Positions 47,160-58,349 of a DNA stretch of 64,000 nucleotides are shown piece by piece. This DNA is from Clavulina sp. PMI_390 (Eukaryota > Basidiomycota > Agaricomycetes > Cantharellales > Hydnaceae). Position numbers and translations under genes: made by a program. The DNA lies in the NCBI GenBank assembly GCA_015039315.1, contig WIDE01000084.1:1-64000 (forward strand), given 5' to 3'. The notes under the pieces are model-generated. The model made no database searches. It saw only the letters and a list, made by a program, of their open reading frames with translations, and was not told the DNA's origin. The stretch's first letter is position 1; each line of letters starts with the position of its first letter.

Positions 47160-49595
47160 ATGATGGATCATATCAGAGCTTCTACCCTTGACCCTCTTGT
47201 TGCCAATGTAACCGACAGCCACCACGTCAGCACTACTCTTCCTTTGGTTCAGACCAATTACCTCATCGAGTTTCTCAATGACTCGAATGACCTCAAAGCC
47301 ATACCCATAATTCTGAATTGTGTTCATTTCAAAGTACTGTTCCTGACATCAAGGCAACCTTCTCTCCGTAGGGGTACGGCGCCGATTCGCGAGCCGGAGC
47401 CTTTCCCAAACCTGAAGCTAGACAGTATTCTTGAGCTCCCCTGGCCCAAATACCCCCATTCGTTTCGGTCGATCTTCTCCAGAGTCTACTCTGAGCTCGT
47501 CTCTGGTATCTATAAAGTCGTCGTGGCAGACCACCCCCTGTCTTCAGCTTTACATGATTTCTCTGGCGAGGACGTTAGGTGGCAGCTAGAACATAGCATC
47601 TCGGAATTATTCGCTCCGAATAATAGGCCTCTAAAGAAGCCAAATTCCCTATCGAACGATCATGAAGTCGCATGGGACCTGTTCCAAGTTATTGTCAAGA
47701 AATTTGGCCCCCAATTAGACGCAGTAAGTACTTCCACAAGTTATTCACGGATTCTGGTAGACTAATAGCATGTTTTTATGTATAGCTTCATAGTAATATC
47801 GACTGGATGATTGTTGTGGAAGAAATATCAGGGTCCCGTCCGTTCGATGTTGATATACAATCCGCGATGCATTTACGGCTCCATTATTATCAGTATGTCG
47901 CTCCCATCGTAGCACTCTGGTTGTGGGAGGTACGAATCGCCCTCGCCCGACGCTCGGTGGACTTCTGGTTCCGATCGGGAGCCGTGCGGGGTGGGGAGAA
48001 CGAGTATAAACTTACCGTTGGTGAGTGCTTTCAACGGTACGCTTTCTTCTTCCGACCACGTACTTTCTCAACTAATGCATACCTCCTAAACGGATGACAA
48101 GACTCGGGCAGCTTGTGTATGATCCTATTCGGAAACTTGACGCCCAACTACACCATCCCCTTCCTCCCCAGATTCTCGAGGATTTACGTCAAGATGTGTC
48201 ACAATCGTCACCTGGTAGTTTCGTTTTGAGAATTGCACGGACCCAGTTGTTGAGAGGGCTGGTACGACTTCTCCCATCCGGCCCCGTGATTGCGTTGTCC
48301 AACGTTGCCCAAATGGTCGATCTCATTCTCCGAGTGTTGTGATACTCTTCCAATGACAGTTCCTTTGACAGTTACTTCGGGGGAGTGCTACTAGAAGCAG
48401 TTTCGACAACGTGAATCGCCCTATAGTGATCAAGCTCCTCCAAGATCTATGCCAGGCTCTTCCATTGAAGGTTTTCCCTCCTTGTTTCGATTTCGGCCCC
48501 AATAAGAGTTGGGAACACGCAGAAGAGTGCGGCGAAGATGGCGGAGAAGCCTCAGTGATGTGGGGCTTTTATGCTGGTGAAGATTATGTGGATAATCCAT
48601 TCATGCCCAACTCTCCGCTCGCGGCGCGAGTGCCTAAAATGGCTGAGAGTCGGCCCCTCAAGCAGAAGTATTGGTCGGATAGGGTACGTCCGTCCGTTCT
48701 CCACGATTGCTGTTCGATCTGACCTCGAGTGGAAATGGGATCAAAATAGCGCTACAAAAGAATCGTTGTGATACAACACACCATCCAACATGAGAATCTC
48801 ATTCCATATCTTGGAGTTCTTTATGAGAAGAATGTACCAGCGGTAGTAATGCCAAGGATGATGTGCAATCTTTATAATCTACACTTGGGAGAACGCTGGG
48901 GGCTGCAGTCCATGGTACGCCCAAAATCAACGTGCGGCAGGCGTTTATTACGACAGCTTCTCATTACGCTTGGTAGTTGCGAGACATCTGTGCAGGCCTG
49001 AGTCATCTCCACAATCACCAAGTTGCTCATGGGGATCTTCATCTTGTAAGCATGCTTTGTTTCCAGAGGTGACTTTAAGTGCTGAGCCCTTTTGATACAG
49101 CACAACATACTGGTTGACATGACACATGTCAAATTGCTACTGAGCGACTATGGCCATAGCCGCATTGTCCACACACAAGGGAATTCGACCTCCACCCCTG
49201 CAAGAGTATCTTTACAACGCGCTTACATGCCGCCAGAGATCAATTACGCTGTCGAGGTTTCCAGAGGGCAACCAATAGACCCGGCTTGGGATGGCGAGAG
49301 CGAGGTGTCCGAACGACCGAATTTCACAACAGACATTTACTCCTTTGGAGTCGTGATCATGACTGTAGCAGCAACTCCTACTGGCTCAATCGTTTCCCTC
49401 CATCAAGATGACGCGGCGAGGTGGGTAGTTGCGTCGCATCAAGGCCCAGTCCCTGCGCCCCAGTTTCCAAGAGTTCGGAGCCCAGAGGGGCGAGAAGAGT
49501 TGAAAAACCTCATCCTAGAGATGGTACAGTATCACCCGGCACACCGACCTACAATAGTTCAAGTAGGTCAGAGACTCCAGTCAGTCAACTGGTGA
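47160..49595 (+). CDS. Kinase-like island gene 1: unknown N-terminal region fused to an eroded kinase domain
   Basis: Seven exons: 47160-47723, 47786-48036, 48102-48338, 48401-48683, 48750-48914, 48977-49045, 49101-49595, giving 687 residues. Residues 1 to about 400 match the paralogue at 53673 throughout (FKVLFLTSR, IFSRVYSEL, NDHEVAWDLFQVIVKKFG, SNIDW, YYQYVAPIVALWLWEVR, LARLLPSGPV-like) and match no family I know. The kinase fold follows: GGEASVMWGF, SPLAARVPK with Arg in place of the strand-3 Lys, an alpha-C helix without the usual Glu (YKRIVVIQHTI), HENLIPYLGVLY, HGDLHLHNIL, DYG in place of DFG, and MPPEIN for APE. ATP binding is doubtful, so it may be a pseudokinase. The intron after exon 3 is shifted relative to the paralogue. 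No signal peptide or membrane helix. Confidence 0.78.
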
Positions 49596-50789
49596 TCAGT
49601 TAGTGGGAGCATGTGGTAATGACTTGTATTATGGCAACCACCATGGTTTAACGATTAGAAATTCTAAGGCTCGTGGTAGAGATCTCTGTTCTCTGGTGAA
49701 TTGGCGATACTATTTATATTCACTCTTGCCACCTAGACTGCCAGAGTCAATGGCCGGATATTATGAGCTTGGCAATGCATTCCACCGCTTCAGAGCCAGA
49801 CAATTGAGATCTGCCCTTTCTCCAACACAAGGGCGACTAAGCGCATGGTACTAGCGCGCTTTGTTTGTTGAAAAGCTCAGGAGTCGAAAGGCTCATATTT
49901 TAACTCAATGCATATGAATTAAGCCACAGCCGATATCCGCGAGGTGTGGCTGGCTTTCGACCTATGCAACTTGTTCCTTTTGTCATACTATGGTGCAAGC
50001 TAGCCGAAGATTCACAAGTGCTACAAACCTCAACTGCTCGATTATTGCTGTCGACTTTTGGATGCCCCGTCCTTGAATGACTTCCCCTGAAAGCTTTGAC
50101 CGTCGTCAACAACGTGCTCAATGGCCCCCACCGCTCTCGACCGAAAAAAAAAACACATGCCCCAGCTCCTTAGTAGGCCCTGTAACCACAATTAGCGCTG
50201 TCCGCTAAATTTCGCTCGATATTCCACTGAGCGGTTAAATTCTGAGGCTGACCGTTCGGTAAGTTACCCTAGTGCTGTTAGTAGGCCCGAAAAGGGCAAA
50301 CTTAAATGATGTACTCGAGAATATGGATTCAATATCGAATACATCCCTTGCTTGTGGATGTTCTAGTATAGCATCTGAAAATGCTCGATCTTGCTAATGG
50401 GGATCTCGGACTAAGAGCAAGCTATCCTGATTCCTAACGTCAAGAATAGAACTTTCAAGTACAAGAGACCCACAATAGCGAGGAAGAATTCGATTTCTCT
50501 GCTATGCAGATCATGCAAATGCAATGACCAGTGAGGCGCAGCGGACCTTTACTGACAAGCAATCCATGGCTCACAGTCGTGTCACGATGTAAGCGCTGGC
50601 ACATTGTGCCAACAGCTCTCCAGTGCAGTGAGAAAGCCCTGGAAAGAACTCCCGTACTTACCAGCATTCGTCTATTTATCTTATTGACATAGATTTTTCT
50701 ATTGCGGTGCCTTCGGAATACCGCCAAGCACAGAACCAACAATCTACTGACCTGCGCCCTGTATATTCGAGAGACTGCCTTATCATCGA
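49596..50789. other. Spacer between kinase-like genes 1 and 2
   Basis: About 1.2 kb with no supported gene. A run of ten A is at 50143-50152. An 11-base direct repeat TTAGTAGGCCC occurs at about 50171 and 50279. Confidence 0.35.
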
Positions 50790-53115
50790 ATGGATCCGGC
50801 CCAGAACAACATATTAAAACAGGGGATTGACGCACTGGGTGGAACTTTGTCACGTTTTATGCGTTTCCAAGTTCGTGAGAGTAGTAGGGAGTCAGCTCAA
50901 CAGCCCAACACAGAAGCAAGCAGAGCATTAATACTGACATCGACGCACCCCGTCATAACCACCTCCACTCCGCTTAACTCTTCCCAAGCATCTCTAAGTA
51001 CATCCTCTAATGAAGAACGGGAGGTTTTAGCGCTTGTCATCCCTCCAACTCTCGAATCGGACGACAACCACCTATCGCGGACACTTATCCATAAAGCCCA
51101 TTCACCAAACATGCCACTCATAGTTAGTGATTCTCCCCCCACCATTTCTCCCCCGGCAGACGCGTATCCAAAGTATCTTGAGGGCCATCTCAGAGCGTAT
51201 TTTGGTGCCTGCGAGAGCTCGAAACGTGTGCCGTGGAGAGCACGCCCCTTCTCACAGCTCCCAGAACCACGATTTAAGGCCTTGCTCCAGGACTACTGTG
51301 TGACATCCTCCATCAAAGTGGAAGCTCGGGGCCGGAGTGCCGATCTATACAGAATATGGAATACAGTTGTCTCGTCATGTCGGGATAAGGCAGACGAGGT
51401 TCGTTGAGCTATGAGCCATCTCATCACACCATTACTCATCTACCCTAGGATTCCGTCTCCATTGATTGGCCGACACTTGGAGCCGCAGTTGAATGGGCTC
51501 CAAGAGCAGAGAGCGAACTGATATATATATACGAGCGGTACTTGGCCCCGTTAGTTACTCTCTGGGTGCACGTTTCAAAACTCGCTGCGCTCAGTGTAGT
51601 GCTGGATGACGCATTTCCTACACACTCGTTATGGAATTCTGGTTACCCCAATAGGTAAGTGTTTCCCAAGAATACTAGCTATATCTTTATAACTCTTCCC
51701 ACCATTAGTACTGCCCTTGATTCCCTCCAAGCCGCTCTCAAGGAGATTTCTGTCCACTTTAGTGACAACCCGTGGTCGCGTTTCGCTGCAGACTCCACCA
51801 TCCCACCTCTGACAGGAAAAAGTAATTTAACAAATTGGCTCGTGGCGCTTTGCGCCTGTGAGGGCATGCTTCAAGTTGCCTGTGAATTGCGACGGAAGCC
51901 TGCACGCTTTATGATCGACTGGTTGGATATGGTGCAGTGTTCCCAACCATCATCCGATGACCTTATTCTGACAGGGTACCCGAATAGGCCATGAATTCTC
52001 TAAGCCCTTCATGTCAAGAGCATCACGTCCTTCGCACTTTCTATAGAGGCATTGCGAGTGCTTCACATGAACTACCTACACGCGCTTGGCTGCAACCAAT
52101 CACAAATGAATCTCCTAGAGCCAGTTTCATGGCTGGGTCTATGACCGTTCATCATGGTAAACAGGGAGATACTGAATGTTCAATCTGCGTCAACTGGTAC
52201 CCGTCTGTGGATACCGAGGGTTTTCGCAATCGATGGGAAGCTGAGCAAGTGAGCAGGACTGCCTTGCATTCTGCCTTTTTGCATGCTAAGTTCTGGGCTC
52301 TAGAACTTTTTTGGCGCGCTGGCAGATCATTTGCTGCTAATTGACTCAAATATTCTACCCCTCATTGGTGTATACTGGTCCACACTGGACCCTGATTCTT
52401 TTTGCGTGGTGTATCCTAAACTACCAACACCTAAAAGAAGATATCCATTTAATTCACCTCCCAAGGAACCCGCCCATCTTGTGCGTTAATTTTGTATCTC
52501 CAGTTGAGGGACTAACCGTTTACCATTGGATCCAGATGTTAAGTCTCGCTTCCGGGTTCAAATATTTGCACAGTTGTGGTATTGTCCAAGGCGATGTTCA
52601 ATGGGTATGTCGGAATAAATCGACATATCCAGCTAGATCTAATATCTTCTATATAGCCTAATTTTATCGTTGACTCGAAATGGAATGTTCAATTCTGGAA
52701 TTTCGGGGTTTCGCGCTTTGAGCATCACGAAACCGCAGACGCCTATCGGTCCCTGTACGCGCATCCCGACGGCGATGAAATTCCACCAACCCAGAACACC
52801 GACATATTCTGCTGTGGACTATTGTTTCTAGCAGTGCTCATGGCTTCCTCGAAGGTTGAATTGAGCCCCAAGGAGGTTAAAGTCCGCTATGATGCATTTG
52901 AGACACTGACTTCAGAAGTCAAGTCCGCCTATCTCTCCAAGAAGGAGAAAGAAGAAAATGGTCCTCTCACTACGCCGTTGCTTCCACCACAAATTAGCTT
53001 CATAAACTCCCGTAAAGGAGATGCTTTATGGGACCTGATTAATTCCATGCTCACGGTGGATACTAGCTCCATTACAATGGCCGCCGTTGTTCAAAAGTTA
53101 CAGGAAATCCTTTAG
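50790..53115 (+). CDS. Kinase-like island gene 2: strongly diverged paralogue, predicted pseudokinase
   Basis: Seven exons: 50790-51398, 51449-51654, 51709-51931, 51988-52248, 52304-52410, 52466-52604, 52657-53115, giving 667 residues. Similarity to its neighbours is faint but collinear: SIDW then a segment LAPLVTLWVHVSKLA corresponding to IAPIVALWLWEVR, later NILPLIGVYW, and a catalytic-loop equivalent reading VQGDVQWPNFIV. The HRD His is replaced by Gln and DFG is replaced by NFG, so the metal-binding Asp is gone. No strand-3 Lys can be placed. All seven exons join in phase, so the gene is open, not a pseudogene. The N-terminal 130 residues are Ser/Thr-rich and differ from the neighbours. 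The splice choices in the middle (51932-51987 and 52411-52465) are my inference from frame. Confidence 0.68.
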
Positions 53116-53672
53116 ACCAATTGTGTGGAGACGCTGGCTCCTTGGTACCCGTGTTGTATATTACCAATGATTCTACTTGAGCGCGCTCAAAAGCCTACCA
53201 TTGGGGATCACTTACCAATTGATGAGATCTCGACGAGGCACCCTCCAAAGCCAAATACCATATGATATAATGAATCTCATCCAACCGGATTTTGATATGA
53301 TCATGGAGAACTGGCGTTCATCATGGCACCTTGTCAGCAGCTGACCAACCCCACATCGAGACTTTGCCGACAGGGTCCAGGTGTATCAATAACGCTTGGG
53401 TTTCACACGCAGAATCTGACCTCTTTCATGATCACAACAAGCGCGCTTCGCGTGGTGCAAGTGCAGCCCAGTATACAAAGGCGGCGCTATTGATCCAATC
53501 AAGGACTACCATGGAGTTAAAGCGCGTCCCTTCGCCAAAGGCCAGCGTTAACAAATGAATTGTTATGAACATCAATTGTTGACATGTACCACATATATTG
53601 CTCTGCGCCTTTATGGGTCACGAAAAAATCTGACATATAAGCCCTCAAACCCATCTTTCGCCTCCACCACCT
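53116..53672. other. Spacer between kinase-like genes 2 and 3
   Basis: No gene seen. Confidence 0.45.
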
Positions 53673-56088
53673 ATGGAATCTCTCCGAAAGTTTCCTATCG
53701 CTCATCATCAAGAGACCGTACTCGGACCCATCCTCCTCGAGGTCGTCCGTGGACAAGATTCCCATTACCCACTTACCCCCGAACAAAAAAGTACTCTCTC
53801 CCATTTCCTTCGTAATCCTCAGTCTCCTCGGGTCATACCCACCATCATTGATTGTGACCGCTTCAAATCTCTATTTCTGACCTCGAGATCCAGCTCTGGC
53901 GGTGTGCCTGAACCACTTCCAGATATTGCCTTGAACCATATCCCAACTGTCGTACCATCTGAAACGCACCACCAGCCCCCTTCATTTGAATCTATCTTCA
54001 ACAAGGTATACAGCGAGTATCGCTCCGGAGACTATAAGGTTGCCGGGCTGGAGCATTCACGACTCGAAACTGATTGGCCCTTCGATTCGCTTCTACCCAC
54101 GCCTCGCTCCTTCTCAGGAGAAGATGCAGCTTGGAGACTGAAGAAGAGTGGCTCAGACGAAGATGCCCTGCACATCGAGCTCTTAGACAAGGACCAAATC
54201 TTCTATAACGATCATGAGGTAGCATGGCGTCTATTTCGAGTGATCGTTGAAGATTTTGGAGCGAATTTGGATGCAGTGAGTGATATCATGACTGCATCTC
54301 GGCAGATCACTTACTCATACTCTCCAGTTTCATAGCAACATTGATTGGATAGATGTAGCACGGGAAATGGGTCGTCCGTACGAAATTGACACCTATTTTG
54401 CTGTGCATCTACATCTGTTCTATTACATTTATATTGCCCCAATTGTGGCTCTGTGGCTTTGGGAGGTGCGAGTGGTTAGAATGCGGCGAGAGGTCGACGC
54501 TTGGTTCCGAACCGAGGTCTTAGGAGGTGCCAACGAATATCACCTGAGCGTCGAAGACTGCGCGGCAAGGTGAGTCTACTGCGAGTCATCAAGTTAGCCC
54601 AAGTTCACATATGTTCGTGAAGGGCGGTGGAGCTGGTCTACAATCCGCTGGAGGTTCTCAATCAAAAGTTTGGCCGCCCACTTTCTGAGGAGCTGCAACG
54701 GCTCCGAATATCTACATCGATCGAAGCGTTTGTCAGGTTGGTTGCACGAGAACAACCACTACGAGCGCTGGCTCGACTTCTTCCCTCCGGCCCCGTAATT
54801 GGTTTGGCGAATATCGTTCAGAAGGTACGTGTTTCAGGAAAGGCTTCTTAAAGCGAACTGAGCCTTCCTTGCAGGTACTTGCAGATCAAAACCTTGAAGT
54901 TAACCAAGACTACCATGAAGATCGCCCATGGGTTGTCAAATTGCTTCAAGAGCTCTGCCAAGCACTTCCGCTAGGGCAACTTCCTAGCTGTTTCTCCATC
55001 GATCCTGCAAATCCTTGGGCGCCATCGGAACTCCCGGACGAAGACGGTGGCGGAGAAGCCAAAATCATGTGGGGTGGACTTGCGCAAGATGAGGCCCAGC
55101 GAGACTCATTCAGCCCTCCAACTCGACTTGCAGCCCGAGTGCCGAAAATTCGGCCATCCGTCCCGATCAAAGAGAAGCTATTGCAAGATCAAGTAAGTGT
55201 TGTGTGCTTACTTGCGCCCAAAATACTGTTCCGACAAATGAGCCATTAGAGAAATAAGAGAATGATCGTCTCGCTGCGCAGCATCCAGCATAAGAACCTG
55301 ATTGTCTTCCTTGGCATTCATTACGAAAAGGGGATACCAAGTATTGTTATGCCACGCATGAACTGCAATCTGTATGAACTTCCAATGGAAGAGAAATGGG
55401 AGCTCAAAGCAATGGTAAGTGTCAAATGTAGTGTTTATGGGGTCACTCTTAACTTCACACCTCTTAGTTGAATGATATCTCATCTGGGCTCTACCACCTG
55501 CACATGAATCAACTCGCGCATGGAGACTTACACCTTGTAAGTCTCCGATTCTCCCTTCCCCTGACTCTATTGACCTGTGATCAGAAAAACGTCCTTGTTA
55601 ATGATAGAGAAGGTAGTTTGGTCCTGGCTGACTGGGGCCTCAGCCGAATTGTACACTCGACAAAAAATTCACGCTCCACCCCGGCCCAAGTATCAACCTA
55701 CAAGGATTTCATGCCCCCTGAGATCAATTCGGCTGCAGATGACTTGGATTCGATAGATGTAGACGTCGAATGGGATGGAGATTTAGTCCCAGAGGCGGCA
55801 CTGAGGCCAACATACAACACCGACATATACTCGTTCGGCATCATAATTGGGACGATAGCAAGGACTGCGCAAGGTCGAAAAGTGAGAATGTCCCAAAAAG
55901 AGGCTGTGAAGTGGGCTAAGGATTCGCGCTCACGCCCCAACACACCTCCCGTAACGAGCTTCTCCCAAGTTCGTTTGGATGCTCGAGGTAATTTAGGACA
56001 GCTACTTGTGGACATGGTAGCGTCTGATCCAGCTAGACGACCGAACATCGGAGGCGTGATTGCGCGCTTGAACGAGCTTGGTCTGTAA
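53673..56088 (+). CDS. Kinase-like island gene 3: close paralogue of gene 1
   Basis: Seven exons: 53673-54275, 54328-54569, 54623-54824, 54875-55192, 55250-55414, 55468-55536, 55585-56088, giving 700 residues. Exons 5 and 6 have exactly the lengths of those in gene 1. The N-terminal region carries the same unfamiliar blocks (FKSLFLTSR, IFNKVYSEY, NDHEVAWRLFRVIVEDFG, NIDW, IYIAPIVALWLWEVR, LARLLPSGPV). In the kinase part, the strand-3 Lys is Arg (LAARVPK) and the alpha-C Glu is missing (NKRMIVSLRSI). HGDLHLKNVLV is kept with its Asp and Asn, DFG is DWG, and MPPEIN and TDIYSFG are present. The activity state is uncertain. Function is unknown. Tandem placement with genes 1 and 2 suggests recent local expansion. 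Confidence 0.8.
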
Positions 56089-56550
56089 CATCCCACTAGA
56101 TTTCCCGGACCACCAGGTACATGTCTTGAGCAGTAACAATAGTTCAGATCATAGGCATGCTAATTGAATAGGATTCCTGAGTCTGCTGCTGGTGCTATTG
56201 AGGATTCCCAGTGTGGTGTCGTTCTCGTTGTCCTAAAGAACGACAGCGATCAAATCACATCAGCAGAGAGTGGCGTGGCATAAGCATCATCATGCGTCAG
56301 TTCACCCGTTATTGTTCGCAAACGTCGATGGAGGACGGCATGCTAGGGCTTGACTTGGGGGCCTCGCGGCAATCACACATATTGACAAGACGCCACCATT
56401 CACTTGACGAGACTCGGGCGAATAAGGAGAGTGGTTGAATTAGGGAGTTGATTGTCGCTGCAGTGCATACAGACTCTAGTACGAGGTTTCGAATAAGTAT
56501 TACGCCAAACTGCAGTAACGACCACGGACGACGGCAAGTAAGGTGGTAGC
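56089..56550. other. Convergent 3' flanks
   Basis: Spacer between the last kinase-like gene and the COX5 gene on the other strand. No gene seen. Confidence 0.5.
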
Positions 56551-57428
56551 TTAGTTGGAGACGAAGCCGGTGCCCTTGTAGCCCTCGGACGAGATACCTG
56601 TGAGAGGAGAGGAGGAGAGAAAGCGAGTAAACCCGATGAGTGAAATGATACTCGGGAATATAGATAGAGTTTTTGGGTGGAGTTCGGGTGAGAGCGGAGG
56701 ACGTACCGGTGATAGGATTGATCTTGTTTTCGCGAGCATACTCGTTCGATGCCTCCTGCCACTCCTTGGTGAGAGTTTTCGGTGGTGGGGGGGCTGTTGG
56801 GCGCATGAGAGAATTTATGGGGTGACGCAGAAACGAGATAACAAAAGTCAGGGAGTCAGAATACCAGAAGCATTATATGTAGCAGAGAGTGGACGCACCG
56901 AATGAGCGAGTGACACCAACAATAGCACCAGCAACGAGGAAAAGGCCTGCGACGGTCGCGGCGACTTTTGCGGCAGTTCCGGGAGGGTTGACCGGTGTTC
57001 TCGGGCCATGGGGACCAAACGCAACGTAGTAAGCTGTTGATATGTGCAGGTTATAGTCGTGGAGCAAGCGTGGCGAGGACGAGGGAGTGTCGCAAGGTTG
57101 GAGAGATACGCGGAACGAAACGGGTGCAACATCATAGGCCAGTTTCAGTCAAACAAACACGACGAGCAAAAAGATGACGAGGACGAGACTGACCAGCCTT
57201 CTTCTCGTCCAGGGTCATCGCTTTCCAGTCCTTCTTCTGGACGGCCTCGAGCTGGCGGTAGATCTGGACCTGCTCCTCCTTTGCCAGCTTCTCCCACTGA
57301 GCCTCGACGTTGCTCAAGGGCAGGGCAGACTCGGAGGTGGTATGGCTGACGACGGAAATGGTGCTGGCCAGGCGCTGTTGGCGGAGCGCCCGAGCGGGCT
57401 GTCGCGCTGCGACACGGAGTGCGTTCAT
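56551..57428 (-). CDS. COX5: Cytochrome c oxidase subunit IV/V, mitochondrial
   Basis: Four exons on the minus strand: 57428-57194, 57033-56899, 56793-56707, 56597-56551, giving 167 residues. This is a nuclear-encoded subunit of respiratory complex IV in the inner mitochondrial membrane. The N-terminus (MNALRVAARQPARALRQQRL) is an Arg-rich presequence without acids. The matrix part has EAQWEKLAKEEQ and KKDWKAMTLDEKKA, then AYYVAFGPHGPR precedes one membrane helix (VAATVAGLFLVAGAIVGVTR). The C-terminus LTKEWQEASNEYAREN is typical of fungal COX5. Length agrees with the family (about 150-170). Confidence 0.92.
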
Positions 57429-57827
57429 CGTCGTCGTCGTCGTTGGCGGTGGAAATATGAGAAAGAGGACAAGTGAGAGAGAAACTGTGGGAACCGAAAA
57501 TCGGAGACACCCGGCGCTTAGACAAATTCACGCATTGCGAGCATTTCTACGGGCTGGGTGATCCTGCAAGAGAGATGAACTAATTATGCTAGATATTTCA
57601 GCTGTTCTCTGGCATTTTTCGAATTTCTACATTTTTTTCTGTGTGTTCGCACAACCGACACACCCATGTTCAACCGGATGTAAAGGGCCACGTCTGAGGA
57701 TCATAAAAACTCGGGCAGAAATGCGAATAGATATCTTCTTCTCTAAACAACGGCACAGTGATTGATAATGGGTGAAGAACTAGGATGATGGGTGTAATAT
57801 TGATTCGTGTGTCTGGGAAATACGCGA
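57429..57827. other. Spacer between COX5 and ATP15
   Basis: Promoter of COX5 and 3' end of ATP15, both on the minus strand. No other gene seen. Confidence 0.5.
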
Positions 57828-58266
57828 CTACAACACTGCAGCTGGCTTGCTCTTGTCGGCAGCCGGTGGGGGTGTTACCCAAGTCTAGTGGCGAAAAAGA
57901 TTAGAATAAGTATCCACGAATAGCAAAAATCATAACAGAGTTGTAGATGTTGAGAACTCACCGATTCACCAGCCTTGCCATCAGTCCACTTCTGGTACTT
58001 GAGCTCGGAAGTACCACGCTTCTCGGCAGCAAGACGAGCATCCTCCTTGAGGGAGTTGCGCAGAGCACGGGCAGCAATCTGCGAGTACTTGTTGAAGCTG
58101 TTCAGTAACGATGGGGCGAAACGCAGCGCGAGAGAAAGTTTGTCGGCGAGTCAAACAAAAGTATTTCCAGGCAGCATTTCGGAGCAAAGAGTTAGAATAT
58201 AGCACGTTGAATATTATGCGAAGAGATTATGCCATACGTGAAGTGTGCACGCCAGTATGCGCTCAT
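57828..58266 (-). CDS. ATP15: ATP synthase F1 epsilon subunit, mitochondrial
   Basis: Three exons on the minus strand: 58266-58238, 58097-57962, 57884-57828, giving 73 residues. This is the small epsilon subunit of the mitochondrial F1 central stalk. The short start MSAYWRAHFTFNKYSQIA, then ARALRNSLKEDARLAAEKRG and LKYQKWTDGKAGE match the family; mature proteins are 50-75 residues. It lies 84 bases from the divergent Rab gene, so the two probably share a promoter. It is too fragmented by introns to show as one long frame. Confidence 0.9.
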
Positions 58267-58349
58267 GGTGAAGGACTGTCTGTTCTGCGTTGACGAGTTG
58301 TTTACGACCGGCGCTTGCAGACTTCGGTGTCAACAATCCCCTCCCCACC

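Noticed and set aside
47160..49595. Kinase-like gene 1 as a pseudogene because exon 3 seemed to end in a stop
   Set aside because: A phase-2 donor GTGATA at 48339 and acceptor at 48400 restore the frame, giving 687 uninterrupted codons.
50171..50290. Direct repeat TTAGTAGGCCC, about 108 bases apart
   Set aside because: Too short and isolated to be a terminal repeat or target duplication; no element lies between.
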